Shown: positions 41,858 to 53,725 of the stretch, one piece after another
How positions within the stretch are numbered: position 1 is the stretch's first letter
Layout: the number at the start of each line of letters is the position of its first letter
Assembly (NCBI GenBank): GCA_009763385.1
Contig: CM019823.1
Coordinates: 43,147,828-43,211,827 of the forward strand
Source of the DNA: Coix lacryma-jobi var. lacryma-jobi
Lineage: Eukaryota > Streptophyta > Magnoliopsida > Poales > Poaceae
Length of the DNA: 64,000 nt
Direction of reading: 5' to 3'
Position numbers and translations under genes: made by a program
Notes under the pieces: model-generated
Databases searched by the model: none
What the model was told of the DNA's origin: nothing
The model's input: the letters and a program-made list of their open reading frames with translations, nothing else

Positions 41858-43751
41858 ATGAAGGAGGTGGTGCTCCACGTGTACGACGTGACCAACAGCG
41901 ACTCCGAGAAGACGAACAACACCATCCTCCAGATCAACCGCATCTTCAAGGACCGTATCGGCCTCGGCGGCATCTTCCACAGCGCCGTCCAGGTAGTGGG
42001 TCTAGCGCCACCCCCCCCCCCCCCCCCAACCCCCCACCCCCCCCCCCCCCCCCACCCCCCCACCCGCTCAGATCCCAGGGAGCGGCGCTTGCGTGCAGCT
42101 TCTCCAGATCCCTAAATCTCACACCATTTCTTCAACCCCTCAACGCAGGTCTATGGCGAGGATGAGTGGTCGTTCGGATTCTGTGAGACCGGCAGCGGCG
42201 TGTTCAGTTGCCCCGTGGGGAAGAACCCCATGTACACCTACAGGGAGCGCATCGTGCTCGGGGAGACCGAGTGCAGCATCGCCACCGTGAACCGGATCCT
42301 GCGGGAGCTCAGCCGCGAGTGGCAAGGCCACTCGTACGACCTCCTCTCCAGGAATTGTAACCATTTCTGCGACGAGCTCTGCGAGAGGCTCGGCGTCCCC
42401 AAGCTCCCAGGTAAGGACCACGGAGGGGCATTCCATTGTTTTCTTCTTCTGAATGTAGACAACCTGTGCAAGGTGTATCTCATGGTGGCATTATGTACAA
42501 TTCTCGAGTTCCAAAAAAACACACACTGTCCTCGAATTGCTAGGAAGATTGCAGGTTCCGATTTAGATGGCGATTTACATTCTTGGTAGGAAAAGGATGA
42601 ACAAATGCGTGAACTGAACATTGCAAATAAAGCATGTGTTTGCTACCACTGAAGTATTGAGCAATTTAACTGGTGTTTTGTCACACTTGAAGCTTTGATT
42701 ATATGGTTAATGTATGAAACTGAGTGTTGCTAGCTCTAAGACTCTACTTTGGAGAATAAGACCATGTACAACACAGACATTTAGCAGGCTCTTAGAAGCA
42801 GTTTCATTGTTAGAGCCAGTTTCATTGTTTTCCTTGCCACCGTGGACATGAGCATTTTGATGCCTGACTTGAAACTTATAAGCAAAATTGTTTAGTTTGC
42901 ATTTGAGACAAGGCTCTTTTATGTGTGCTTCCTGATTCATGTCTTAATGCAACAACTTGTGTGACAATTTGAAGAGGCTGAAGATTCCAGTCATTTCTGA
43001 TCATAATGTTGGATTATTGATTTTTTTTGTCTACGTTGCTAGCACTCCCAGCAGCATGAATTTACTTAGGTTTGAAATGCCATGAACTTATTCTTTTATT
43101 CTGTCTAACCTTGCAGGTTGGGTTAATCGCTTTGCCAACGCTGGTGATACTGCTGTGGTTGTTGCTGAGAGCACAGCAGTTAAGGTAATTTCAGAATGTG
43201 TTGGTGTGATACAATGTGTTATCTCCAATTTACTTAATCCTAGCATGAAGTTATGGTTCCTCTTTACTTTTTATTATTATTTCTAATCTATGTTTTAGAT
43301 CTCTGTTTTTCCCTCACCAATAACATCCCTTATATTTGTGTTTGCATTCTGCACATGTGTTTGGTTTGGAGCTTGAAATAACGATTATATGCATAGGACT
43401 TTCTGTTTTATCTGTACCTTTCTGTTTATGCTTTCTGTTTTATCATCATTGTTTTCCTTGTGAATTTATGTTTTGCAGTTCAGGCAGGCTAAAACAGAAA
43501 TCGTGAATGCCAGTAGAGTAGCATACAGATTTATGGCAGGCCTGGCTTCAAAAAATCAAGCCTCACCCGAGTCCCCGGGTAACAACCAAAACAGAGGCAG
43601 CCCTACTTTCCAGGGAGCTTGGTTCAAGAACATCGTCTCAGCTGGTGCGAAGCCTTCATCAAGTGGATCGACTCCCACTCATTCACAGGATGCCGACGAT
43701 GGTACCCCTCTGCGGCGGCAAAGTTCAACAGAACAATCAACACAGTCGTAG
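41858..43751 (+). CDS. PPPDE (DeSI-type) thiol peptidase
   Basis: Four exons with GT-AG introns: 41858-41992, 42149-42410, 43117-43184, 43479-43751, giving 245 residues. The PPPDE fold is a circularly permuted papain-like peptidase acting on ubiquitin or SUMO conjugates. The predicted catalytic pair is visible: His41 in GGIFHSAVQ and Cys115 in SRNCNHFC. Other family marks are LHVYDVTN (6-13), EWSFGFCETGSGVF and YTYRERIVLG. After residue 133 the sequence GWVNRFANAGD leads to a low-complexity serine/glutamine tail (about 175-245) likely to be disordered. The ATG follows a GCTGAA context and upstream frames lack a better start. Substrate specificity cannot be read from the sequence. Confidence 0.93.
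42009..42065 (+). repeat. Poly-C tract in intron 1 of the DeSI-type gene
   Basis: About 57 bp of almost pure C with scattered A. Could form i-motif/G-quadruplex structures. Length is unreliable in assemblies. Confidence 0.9.
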
Positions 43752-43793
43752 CTGGCGGCAAAGTTCAACAGAACAATCAACACAGTCGTAGCT
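43714..43793 (+). repeat. 40-bp tandem duplication spanning the DeSI-type stop codon
   Basis: AAAGTTCAACAGAACAATCA followed by ACACAGTCGTAGCTGG occurs twice with a 40-bp period. The first copy encodes the last residues and TAG stop. The second lies in the 3' UTR, so protein length is unchanged. Confidence 0.92.
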
Positions 43794-43953
43794 GGTTTCC
43801 CAGCAGATCAACCAACAGTTGAATTGAGTCTGTCAATCTGTAGTGTAACATTAGCTAATATCTGTTCGAAACCTGTTGTTAAATTGAATCTGTAGCGTCA
43901 CAGTTGCTGATATTTGTTCAAAAACTGTGATTTGGCATTTGCCCATGAATCTA

Positions 43954-44085
43954 TTCTTCCCAACATTGAACGCCCTAATATTATGTGTGGCTTTAGTGTG
44001 TTATTGCTCTGGTTTTAGTGTTATTTAACGTTGAACGCCCTAATATTCTTCCCAACATTGAACGCCCTAATATTCTTCCCAACTG
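43954..44085 (+). repeat. Short direct repeats downstream of the DeSI-type gene
   Basis: CTTCCCAACATTGAACGCCC followed by TAATATT occurs at about 43956 and 44048, with a partial copy at 44028. Probably 3' UTR. Confidence 0.8.
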
Positions 44086-44547
44086 ATCTGGTTTTAGTGT
44101 GTTATTTGACGTTGTTGTAAGTTGGGAAAAGATCTCTCTGCTTTATTGCTCTGTGATATCAGCCATGCAAGGGGTCGAGATCATGGCTTACATACAACAG
44201 GCAGCAGCCCGTTCTGGTGGTGGTTCATCAACAGTGTAATTGGTAATTCGATAGGGCATTTAAGGATATCAGGTGGCTCACGTAGTCACGTAACCTCGGT
44301 TATGAACTTTAAATGGAAAGAGCAGACCTCATTGTTACTTGCCATTCGATCGTCATCTCCGGTAAAGCTCCAGATCTAGCTTACTTTCAACATAGTACAA
44401 CAGTCCTCTCTAACACGCGGGCCAAAAAGAGACAGGGGAGGCTCATTTACAAGAATGTAATTCATACAATTTACACGCGGGCCTGCACAGAAGGGAAAAA
44501 TACAACAGGGGGCAAGGAAGCTTCTGGCTCACTAGATGAAGTGTTCC

Positions 44548-47070
44548 TCAGATGGTGATGGTCGTGGTGAGGAATACGAGCGGCAACAAAACGCCGATCC
44601 CAGTTCTGGAGGGACCTACGGGTGAAGAGAAAGGATGCAAGTTCAGTTTGCTGAGGAAGAATGGAAAATAGTTATGATATCTCAGCAGCAAATTGTAAAT
44701 TAAGTACCTGAGCTTTCTGATTTCGGCGAGACAGGCAAAGCAGGCAGCGACATTTCTGAATCCAAAAGAGGATGCCAATGTCATTAGACAAACTATAGTA
44801 CTGAACATGTTAAAGAAAGTAATGAGAATCATGTTGTGATTTCAGAAAGTGTAGTAATGTGTTGTTTTTGTGGCCCAAATTAGAATGCCTGCTTACCTGG
44901 AGCACAAAGTGACAATGATTGGACAGAAGATGAGGGCCATGGTGCTGCAATATTGTCACTCAAATCGCATGTAAAGCTAATGCCAGTAGTGTTGTCAAAC
45001 ACAATATCTGTAGGTAAGCTCCGAAGTAGACAGCCTGCAATAGTGAGGATTGAAAATTAACATCAAGTCACGGATGTCCATGGATCAAATTATCAAACAA
45101 AGTTGATTGATTGACACTGACCTTGCTGTCCAAAAGCTGCTTCAGTTAAGTGGTGCCAAGGGAAAAAAACAGAGTTATAAAGGGGTTCCATGATGAATAA
45201 AATATTGAATATAAGTAAATAGGGCTTCAGTGCATACCTTGCAAGCTGAAATCTTTCAAGTCAATGTCACAAAGCCCATAAATATCATCCACAACACCAG
45301 CTTTCTGTAGCATTGATCCAAACTTTGTTGCACAATTAATTGCTTGCAGGTTTGTGACAAATATCTGTTTCTGCCTAGTTCCAATGTAAGAGTGCAATGC
45401 TGTGCAGCATGAAGGCGTTGAAGATGATGCCTTGCCACATGCCTTAACGACTGAAGAAGCTTCATCAAACTCCAACGGACAAACTACATCATTTAGAATA
45501 AGAATCAGGCATTTTACTTGGTTTTGTGCATGATAACAATGAAACTTACAGTATTGACCATCTAGAGAATATGACATCACTTACCTTTGTTCACCTTGCA
45601 ACCAGATAATACTCTGAAAGCACTATTAGCTTCCTCTGATGAAAGCTTCATAGATAACCAGGAGTGAACTACCCCTTTACAGTCGCTAACAACATCAATC
45701 CCAACAGCGCTCCCTGGCATGCTAGAACTTCCAAACATGTTAGCCCCACCTGAAGATATGTGAATAGCTGCTTCTGCTATAGCAGGTTGGCAAACAGGCC
45801 TACAACACTCTTTCAGTGGGTCAACACTGCTGCATGCATCTAGGAGTTTACTGGTGTTGACTATTTTCTCAAAGGAACTAATATCCTTCACAGGACAAGA
45901 AGCATCAGTAAGATTTGATGGCCTCAGAGTACATAACTCAGGGATGTTGGTGTTTGCCCCTTTGCTTGCAAGGATGCTCATAATGTCAGAGAAGCAAGCA
46001 TTTGCTGAAGCCTGGTTGAGAACTAGGGTATTGTTTCCACTGCCATATGCAGCTTGGAAAATATTCATCAAGCTATTAACTTGGGGGCAACATATAACAT
46101 CAGCAACTAGTGGTGCTAAAGGAATGGAGCAATCATATGCTGTCTTCTCCATGACATAAGAGAGTGCAGAAAAATTTACATGGCATTTTCCAGTCAAGAC
46201 TGGATCATAGGATGTGTAATTTGGATACATAGGTGACAGTGGCTCAACAGGAGTATTGTGTGGAAGAACAGATGGTGAAATCTCTATGGGATCAAAGAGA
46301 CCAATAGGTGGATCAGACAGAAGGAATTTATCTTTTGGTTCAAGTGCAGTTTTCTGAGACAGAACAAGCTGGCTGCCACAAAGCCAAACTGCAAACAGCA
46401 CAAGCCAGTGATACAATGTACCTGCAATGTGATGTTCTATTCAGCAAAGCATATCAAAGACGCAAACAAGGAATGCACTTCAATTGCATCACTTTCGCTA
46501 GAAAAAAAAACAAAATATGTAGCATGTCTAGTATAACCAGAATAATCTACAGTGAACTCCATCTTATTTCCTCACAAGGAGTTATTTACCTAGAATGCTT
46601 AGCAGCCCAGCCATACTCATTATATTAAGTAAGTTGCAAGGAATATCACTATCTATTGTGTTAAGTTGCCAAACCAGCTTGTCCTACTAAATGTATATCC
46701 ATGTTAAACCATTTCCCAATGTAGCATGAAACCAAAGACTTTGTTTAAATATATCATTGTGAAAATCAACCCCAACTATTAGCAGAACTTAAATGAATTC
46801 CAAATTAATGTGAGTACATGACTCTAGAACAACATACAGCTAACGGCAAGGTTACAATTAAATCCCATGTTTAGTATTCAACAAGAATCACCGAAGACAG
46901 CATCAATCTTTTGAGCAGAAATCTACATTGTATTGTTAACACAATTAACTTATCTACTTGAACCTCACAAATTTAATTCCTATATTCATTGTGAGTAAAC
47001 AACTCTAAACAACATAATGGAGGAAAAACTACTCACCCTGGCCACAAGAACCAGAACTGGAACTCTCCAT
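44548..47070 (-). CDS. GPI-anchored protein of the At1g61900 type (SPARK-like domain)
   Basis: Seven exons on the minus strand: 47070-47037, 46421-45585, 45483-45238, 45139-45122, 45034-44897, 44755-44708, 44615-44548, giving 462 residues. The N-terminus MESSSSGSC is followed by a hydrophobic signal segment (about 14-32). The body has many spaced cysteines (ICCPQVNSLM, CCRPVCQPA, SCCTALHSYI) and N-glycosylation sites, as in the SPARK-like extracellular domain. The last exon ends in a hydrophobic tail (GVLLPLVFLTTTITI) after a small-residue region (ESSGPS), a GPI-attachment signal. Exon 4 is only 18 nt. Function unknown, expected at the outer face of the plasma membrane. The model rests on splice consensus and frame continuity (phase 1 at all junctions). 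Confidence 0.87.
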
Positions 47071-48105
47071 TTCTTTTAGCCTGAAGATGTATGTGCATGC
47101 ATGAGGCAATGTGTAAAGTCCTCAGTTCACTTCAATCAAAGGTTTAAGAACTTCACTCAGGGGATCACCAGAGACCAACACTGCGCTTGAAGGGGATAAA
47201 AATAACATAGAGATATAAGTAAACTGGATGGTAATGCACAAGGTGCGAAAAGAATCTCAAGCAAGTATGGCCAAGAACAACATTTTTGTGAACCCAACTC
47301 AGTGGTGGAGCCAGGATTCATAGCTGGTCGCCAGCCAAATCAAAGAAAGCCTAATTTCTTACAGAAGGGCACATTGTTTGCAGCCCCCTTAGTTCCTTCT
47401 ACTTATTGTGTTTTCCCTCGCCCTTGATGTGGCTGTCTTTATTTTGAACTCAAATCCAGCCTGTACATAATTTCTAATTTCTTTTCCCCTTAATTGAGAT
47501 GAGGGGCAGAGCTCCAGCCATTTGCGTTAAAAGAAGATTTCATAGCTGGGTATTCCATATACAAAAAAAAAAAAAAAAAAAAAACGATGCGAAAGTGCAA
47601 TAGTAATAAGCAAATATGCTAACACCCTTCTTCTCCATCTATGTTACAAGAATCGAATGAAAAAAAATAGAAAACGAAAACAACAATTCTTACTCAATGG
47701 ATCTGACTGTGCTCACCTTCCTTGGACCTTTCAAGTCGGAGCTCGAGCTGGGACTGGGAGGGCCGGAGGCCTAAAGGGAGGGCCCTACCGCCGGCGAGTG
47801 CTGCTGCAGTGCTGCTCTGCTGCAGCCTGCAGAGAATCCCGGCCGTCGCGGCGTTGCGGCCGCCGCCCGGCGTCGGCCGCTAGGACTGGGCGCAGGTCGC
47901 GCAGCCGTGCAGGGGCGCTCGCCAGAGGGGGCGAGGGGTACAGCCGGGGAGGACCGAGGAGGAGGCTACGTGTTGCTGCGCCGCTGGCCGCCGCGCCGCC
48001 GCCGCCGCTTCCGTCCTTCTCCTTCTGCGGCAGCCAGCCAATGCGAGCGAGTACAGACGGAGGCAGAGAATGACGCGAGCGTGATGTCGTGATGGGCTAA
48101 TGGTG
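47071..48105. other. Upstream region of the GPI-protein gene
   Basis: Contains CAGTGGTGGAGCCAGGATT at 47294 (a hAT-like terminus without a clear partner), an A tract at 47563-47584 and a GC-rich block 47730-48060. The block's long frames lack codon conservation or domains. The block is duplicated at 53210-53590. Likely leader/promoter sequence. Confidence 0.45.
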
Positions 48106-48114
48106 TTTCTATTC

Positions 48115-49142
48115 AGAAAAAGTCCACTTTGCCACCCTCAACTTTAGATGAAGTCCGTTTTTTCTCCCTCAACTCCAAAACCGGACAAACAATCTCCCTC
48201 AACTTTTGACCGTGCATTTTACCTCCTTGGCCGGTTTTGAACGACGGTTTTGCTACAGTAACCCTGGTTTCGCTACACTAACTCTGGTTTTCTTTTTTCT
48301 TTTTTATTTATTTTTGCCGAATCTTTGAAAAATCATAGTAAATCACAGAAAAATCATAAAATAGAAAATCTATTTTTGTTGGGTTCCACATGAGTAGATC
48401 TACACAGTGAACATATAATATGGCATACTTTAGTACAAAGTTTTTGTTGTGGCTTTAGACCTATGCTTTTCTGTAACTAAAAAAATTATAACTAAGTTAT
48501 ACATGATCTAATGAGTATAAATTTTTTAATACAATTGAAGCATACAATAATTAGCTCACCATAAAAATTTGACCATATTTAGACTATAGAAACTGCAGAT
48601 ATGAATTATTACAATTAATTCCATACAATAATATGTTTTTTCTGTAATTATTTGGAATAATTCATAGCTACAATTTCTATAGTCAAATTTTTATGGTGGG
48701 TTAATTATTGTATGCTTCAACTGTATTAAAAAATTATACTCATTAAATCTTATATAACTTAGTTATAAATTTATTTTAATTATAAAAAAGCATAGATCTA
48801 AAACTACAGCAAAAACTTTGTACTAAAGTATATCATATTATATGTTCACTATATAGATCTATTCATGTGGAGTCCATCAAAATTGGATTTTCTATTTTAT
48901 GATTTTTCTGTGATTTACTATGATTTTTAAAGATTCAACGAAAATAAATAAAAGAAAAAAGACAAAACCATAGTCACTGTAGCAAAACCACTGATACTGT
49001 AGCAAAACCACCATCTAAAACCGGCTAGGGAGGTAAAGTGCACGGTTTTAAAAGTTGAGGAAGGTTGTTTATCCGGTTTTAGAGTTGAGGGAGGAAAAAC
49101 GGATTTCATCAAAAGTTGAGGGAGGAAAATTAGACTTTTTCC
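48115..49142. mobile_element. Foldback Mutator-like MITE, 9-bp duplication TTTCTATTC
   Basis: This 1028-bp element is one large inverted repeat. The left arm AGAAAAAGTCCACTTTGCC mirrors the right arm ending AAATTAGACTTTTTCC, and pairing continues to near the centre. TTTCTATTC is at 48106-48114 and 49143-49151. Nine-bp duplications are the mark of Mutator-like elements. The paralogous copy at about 53605 lacks the element and serves as an empty site. Confidence 0.92.
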
Positions 49143-49151
49143 TTTCTATTC

Positions 49152-50788
49152 TCCCTACATGGGCTGCTGCTACTGCTGGTTTTATTGGGCTTATGGGCCG
49201 TATTTGCAACATCTAACAAACTACACATGCTGTAGCATTTATTTATTTATTTAGTACTAACATACATACCCGTGCATTATAATGGGACAAAAACAACTAT
49301 TGAACATTATTTACCTTTTTTTCTATGAAACTTAAGAGGTATATAATCTATTTTTTATTAACTATGACATATATAATTTAAGCTAATGTTAGCAAAAAAT
49401 AATGTGACAATATCCTATTAAGTTTCTATCAAGTTAGAATATAAGTATATAACCTTGATCGATTTATCCCAGTGAGCATTGAATTATTTTCTTGTAATAA
49501 TATATATAATTTCATTTCATATTTCTATGACGATACCGTCAAATATCAAGTTTTGTGATTCCCTTGAAAATCAATAAATATTTCATCTATATATGAATTA
49601 GAAGTCGTTTTGGACAAAGTTTGAGTCAAACATTGGAAATATAAATCATGAATAACTTTTAAATTATTAAGTTTAGAGATGTAAAAATTATATAAATAAA
49701 TTTGTCTTGAAAAATTATTTCGTAAAAACATACATATATCACTTTACAATAAATATTTTCAAAGAAACAAATAGTCAAAGTTATGTTTTGGAGACCGTGT
49801 CGCTGTTTTAAACGACTTTTATTTCCTATACACGGAGGGAGTATATGTAATTCTAACCTCTAATTCAAGTCACCAAATGTCAGTTGCCGACATGTCAAGA
49901 CCCGATTAGTCCGCTGTGATAGGAAAGCCCTCTCGATATCTCGTTTCGCGTACTCGTCGAGAGTTATATCAGTACAAATGTACAGCTTGGAGGCATATTT
50001 ATTTAAATCAGACTGTAGCATAAACTATTAAAGATCTCGGGTCATGATTTGATTAGTTGAACCATCGGCTCAATCAAGTTATAATATAGAAGTTTTTATT
50101 TTTAATCAAAATATTTATTTATTTATTAGAGAAGTATTTTAGAGCAACCACATGTCAAATTGTCAAATACTGTCCATGATAACATGACACCATCTCAATG
50201 AAGATGAATATTACAGTACATTTTGCCCCCACGAATTCTAGATTTTAGAACTACAGACTTGTTGACCCTTTACTCAAAGAACTTTGCATCATCATTCAGA
50301 AGATGACCCTGGACAACACATGGATGTCTGGCATGATTATATCCATAGCAATCAGCAACCAGAGCACAAAGCCAAAGGATAGTTGAAATCATTTCATCCA
50401 ATTGCAAATGCAAGTCATCACATTTTCGGTTGGACTGCTAAGTATCAGTATACAGAACACAAATTAGATTAATAATAATGTGCAATTGTTATGACTATTG
50501 CATTTCAATAATGTACAACTCTAATGGGTTTTAAACGTCAATGGTCAAAGTGATATACACAATACCAAAAACAAAATGGTCAAAGTGATATAATGTCACA
50601 ATGGTCAAAATGATATACATTTGCAATCAGACATCTACACCTACATGATTCAAAAAAGAAAAAAAAAATAAACCTGCAAGATTCCAACAGACAATAAAGT
50701 ATGAGATTTCACCTTAAGGGTGCTCCACTCATATATACAAAAAAGTAAAGAACAATAACAATTTTATGTTTGAACCAGACAGATGATA
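49152..50788. other. Intergenic, AT-rich; Stowaway fragment at 49590-49841
   Basis: The stretch 49152-49250 belongs to the duplicated segment. The stretch ending CACGGAGGGAG|TA (49831-49843) is the right half of a Stowaway MITE with the typical TTTGAGTCAAAC interior. No gene recognised in the rest. Confidence 0.5.
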
Positions 50789-50968
50789 TATATCTGGTTA
50801 CTTTTCAATATGGACCAACATACTATCATTGAACAAGTACCAAGACTGATTCAATGGAACTCACAACATTTACAGAGATATAAATCTGGTTACTTTTCAA
50901 TATGAACCCCACATACTATCATTAAGCAAGTGCCAAGACTGATTCAATAGAACTCAGAGCATTTGATG
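50789..50968 (+). repeat. 90-bp tandem duplication
   Basis: TCTGGTTACTTTTCAATATG followed by ACATACTATCATT.A.CAAGT and CAAGACTGATTCAAT occurs twice, about 90 bp apart. The stretch 50969-51550 that follows has no recognisable feature. Confidence 0.85.
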
Positions 50969-51550
50969 AACATAAGGAACTATAGCACCGACAACATTGC
51001 AAAAGCAAATGATTACTGATCTTTGCTGGATGTCGTTATGCTTTCAGGTTATTGTTGTGGGTTTTGTTCTATTTGCAGGTAGTCAGTTATGTGCAGATGA
51101 ACTAGTTTCTCACAAATTTCCGTGCAAGAAGCTTCTTGCAAAACCATGAAAGCACATAATACCCTAGAGGCCTACCCCGTACAATCAGAATGCATTATGT
51201 GAAATGAGAAACAAAATGGTACTATAATATTTCGTCAACAAGAATAGAATCTTTCAAAACAGAACAAAAAAAAGAAACTTTCCAAAATGTTGACATCCAG
51301 TTTAAATTCAAAATAGTAAAACAAAAATGATTTTGTACATACAAGATGTATTTCTAGAGATGTGAGATCAGCAATTTCAGTACAGGTGGATAAAGTAATG
51401 CAACATAATTAAGTTCGAGAAACATATGTTCAGCAGGGGCAGGGACACACTGACAATATATTGTCAATAACAAGACTCACAATGACTCCCTCATCAAAAG
51501 GACAATTCATTCAACAAAAAAGATGATTGGTACAAACTACTGTACATATT

Positions 51551-51938
51551 TGAAGCACTGTGGAAACGCTACACTTGTGACTTGACTAAGTAACTAAAGC
51601 TAGAAGCAGCTTTAGAAGTGTCACCAGTATGAAAGGGCACAAGTACTCAACATTCTGAAGAACACAAAAATCCTCACTTTAAAACTTCTTATGAGACTGT
51701 TCCCTGGTTCCTGTCAAGTTGTCTGGATTAAGTCTTGGTTGAAGCACTGTGGAAACGCTACACTTGTGACTTGACTAAGTAACTAAAGCTACAATTATAG
51801 AATAGAAGCAGCTTTAGAAGTGTCACCAGTATGAAAGGGCACAAGTACTCAACATTCTGAAGAACACAAAAAACCTCACTTTAAAACTTCTTATGAGACT
51901 GTTCCCTGGTTCCTTTCAAGTTGTCTGGATTAAGTCTT
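51551..51938 (-). repeat. 189-bp tandem duplication covering the RBM18-type gene end
   Basis: TGAAGCACTGTGGAAACGC begins copies at 51551 and 51740. The right copy has a short insertion (about 51793-51805). The right copy contains the real stop codon and last codons of the RRM gene. The left copy repeats them downstream, in what becomes 3' UTR. Confidence 0.92.
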
Positions 51939-52638
51939 GGTTTTTTTGTGCTACAACCCCCTTCCTCCAGAGATTTTAACTTGTTTTTTATAGCAGCTAT
52001 CTTTGCAGCTCGATCAGTGTATTGTGATCTGCCTCCTGAACCACTCGCCAGTTTCTTGTCTTTGACTGCTCTATGTGAACTACCAGAGTCTAGAGAACTT
52101 TTCTCACTAGCCAGGTGAACTACCATTGGGCGTCCGCAGACTAACTTTCCATTCATCTTCTCCTTTGCTAACTGAGCTTCCTGCATGCTTACTTCAGGTG
52201 GCAAAGGTGAGAACCAACAATACCATAAACAACTGTCATTTGCCACAGGAGAATACTACAATTACCTCTTTAGTGGTGTATTGAACAAAGGCATAGCCCC
52301 GGGGTTCGCCTCTCTTTGGACCACGTGTGTGCCAAAGGAAATCCTCAGCTGTAATCTTTCCAAAGGGGGAAAACATCTTGATTACATCGGACCTGAAAAA
52401 TTAACACAACAATGTTAATTTGCAGAACACAAGGCAAACCTTGAAAAGAACATGCAACTAGATATACAAGAAACAAACAACTCACTCTGATATCCTGAAG
52501 TCCAGGTTCCCTACATAGAGCCTGCACTCCAGTTTATCTGCCGCAAGACCTTTAATGTCCTGCAACTTAATTAGGTTAGAAACAGCATTTATCCACACTT
52601 AACAATCAGCTATCTTCTAATTCAGAGCAACATACCAT
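51881..52638 (-). CDS. RNA-binding protein 18-type RRM protein
   Basis: Four coding exons: 52638-52636 (only the ATG), 52559-52486, 52392-52266, 52180-51881, giving 167 residues. The single RRM shows RNP2 LYVGNL (15-20) and RNP1 RGYAFVQY (57-64), as in RBM18. The tail is basic, with AAKIAAIKNKLKSLE and a lysine-rich end. The start codon lies directly before the GTATG donor, so coding exon 1 contributes just ATG. The alternative start would be internal and would lose RNP2, so this start is preferred. Expected to be nuclear; target RNAs unknown. The gene end is duplicated in tandem downstream. Confidence 0.88.
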
Positions 52639-52768
52639 TTCTGCTTGCAGCCTAAGATATCCAATTCGGTGAAAATACATCCAGGGGTGGATGGCGTACA
52701 CCAGATATTTTTTGCAGAAAACAAAGGAAGTTAGTAGGCAGTATAATACATGTATATACTTGTACACA

Positions 52769-52902
52769 CCAATGTTATCAAATAATCTAGCCATGGCACC
52801 GATCGGCCCAACTAATCGCAATTAATTGTACTGCATAACTGATCGCCATGGCACCGACAAGCCCGACTAATCATGATTAGTCGGACACTTTGATAACACT
52901 GG
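52769..52902. mobile_element. Small inverted-repeat MITE
   Basis: CCAATGTTATCAAA at 52769 and TTTGATAACACTGG ending at 52902. The interior has ATCGCCATGGCACCGA/ATGGCACCGATCGGCC repeats and a TAATCATGATTA palindrome. Confidence 0.7.
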
Positions 52903-52914
52903 ATCAGACCCGAA

Positions 52915-53725
52915 TACAGTTAAATCACATGTTTAGCATTCAACAAGAATCACCGGAGACAGCATCAAACTTACGAGCAAAAATCTACATTGTATTGTTA
53001 ACCCAATTAAACTAAACTACTTGAACCTCACAAATTTAATTTCTATATTCATTGCGAGTAAACAACTCTAAACAACATAATGGAGGAAAAATTACTCACC
53101 CTGGACACAAGAACTGGAACTCTATTTCTTTTAGCCTGAAGATGTATGTGCGTGCATGCATGAAAAGAACTGGAACACATTGTCTCATGCACGCCGGGAT
53201 CTGACTGTGCTCACCTTCGACCTTTCAAATCGGAGCCTCCAATTCCTACAGGCCGGAGGGGGGGCCTAGGGGGAGGGCCCTACCGCTGGCGGCTGCTGCT
53301 GGTCTGCTGCAGCCTGCAGAGAATCCCGGCCGTCGCGGCGTCGCCGCCGCCGCGGCGCCGCCCGCCGTCGACCGCTAGGGCTGGGCGCAGGTCGCGCAGC
53401 CGTGCAGGGGCGCTCAACCGAGGGGACGAGGGAGAGAGCCAGGGAGGACTAGGGGGGAGGCTACGTGTTGCTGCGCCGCTGGCCGCCGCGGTGCCGTCGC
53501 CGCTTCCGTCCTTCTCCTTCTACGGCAGCCAATGCGATGGGAGCGAGTACAGACGGAGGAGGCAGAGAGCGACGCGAGCGTGATGTCGTGATGGACTGAT
53601 GGGCTAATGGGGGTTTCAATTCTCTCTTCATGGGCTGCTGCTACTGCTGATTTTTATTGGGCTTATGGGCCATATTTGCAACATCTAACAAACTACATAT
53701 ATTGTAGCATTATGCATATTTATTT
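52915..53725 (-). repeat. Duplicated 5' region of the GPI-protein gene
   Basis: Matches 46855-47105, then 47690-48105, then 49152-49250 in the same order and orientation, at high identity. It includes a copy of coding exon 1 (about 53100-53130) whose donor GTGAGT is kept but whose ATG is lost by a 2-bp deletion. About 590 bp present in the first copy (47105-47690) and the 1-kb foldback element are absent. It is a promoter/exon-1 pseudogene close upstream of the RRM gene. Confidence 0.88.

Noticed and set aside
47294..47530. hAT MITE starting CAGTGGTGGAGCCAGG
   Set aside because: No inverse terminus or 8-bp duplication found, so only mentioned within the upstream region.
47657..48073. 138-codon GC-rich frame upstream of the GPI-protein gene
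   Set aside because: Its duplicate at 53210-53590 does not keep the frame, and the peptide is low-complexity. Better seen as leader/promoter.
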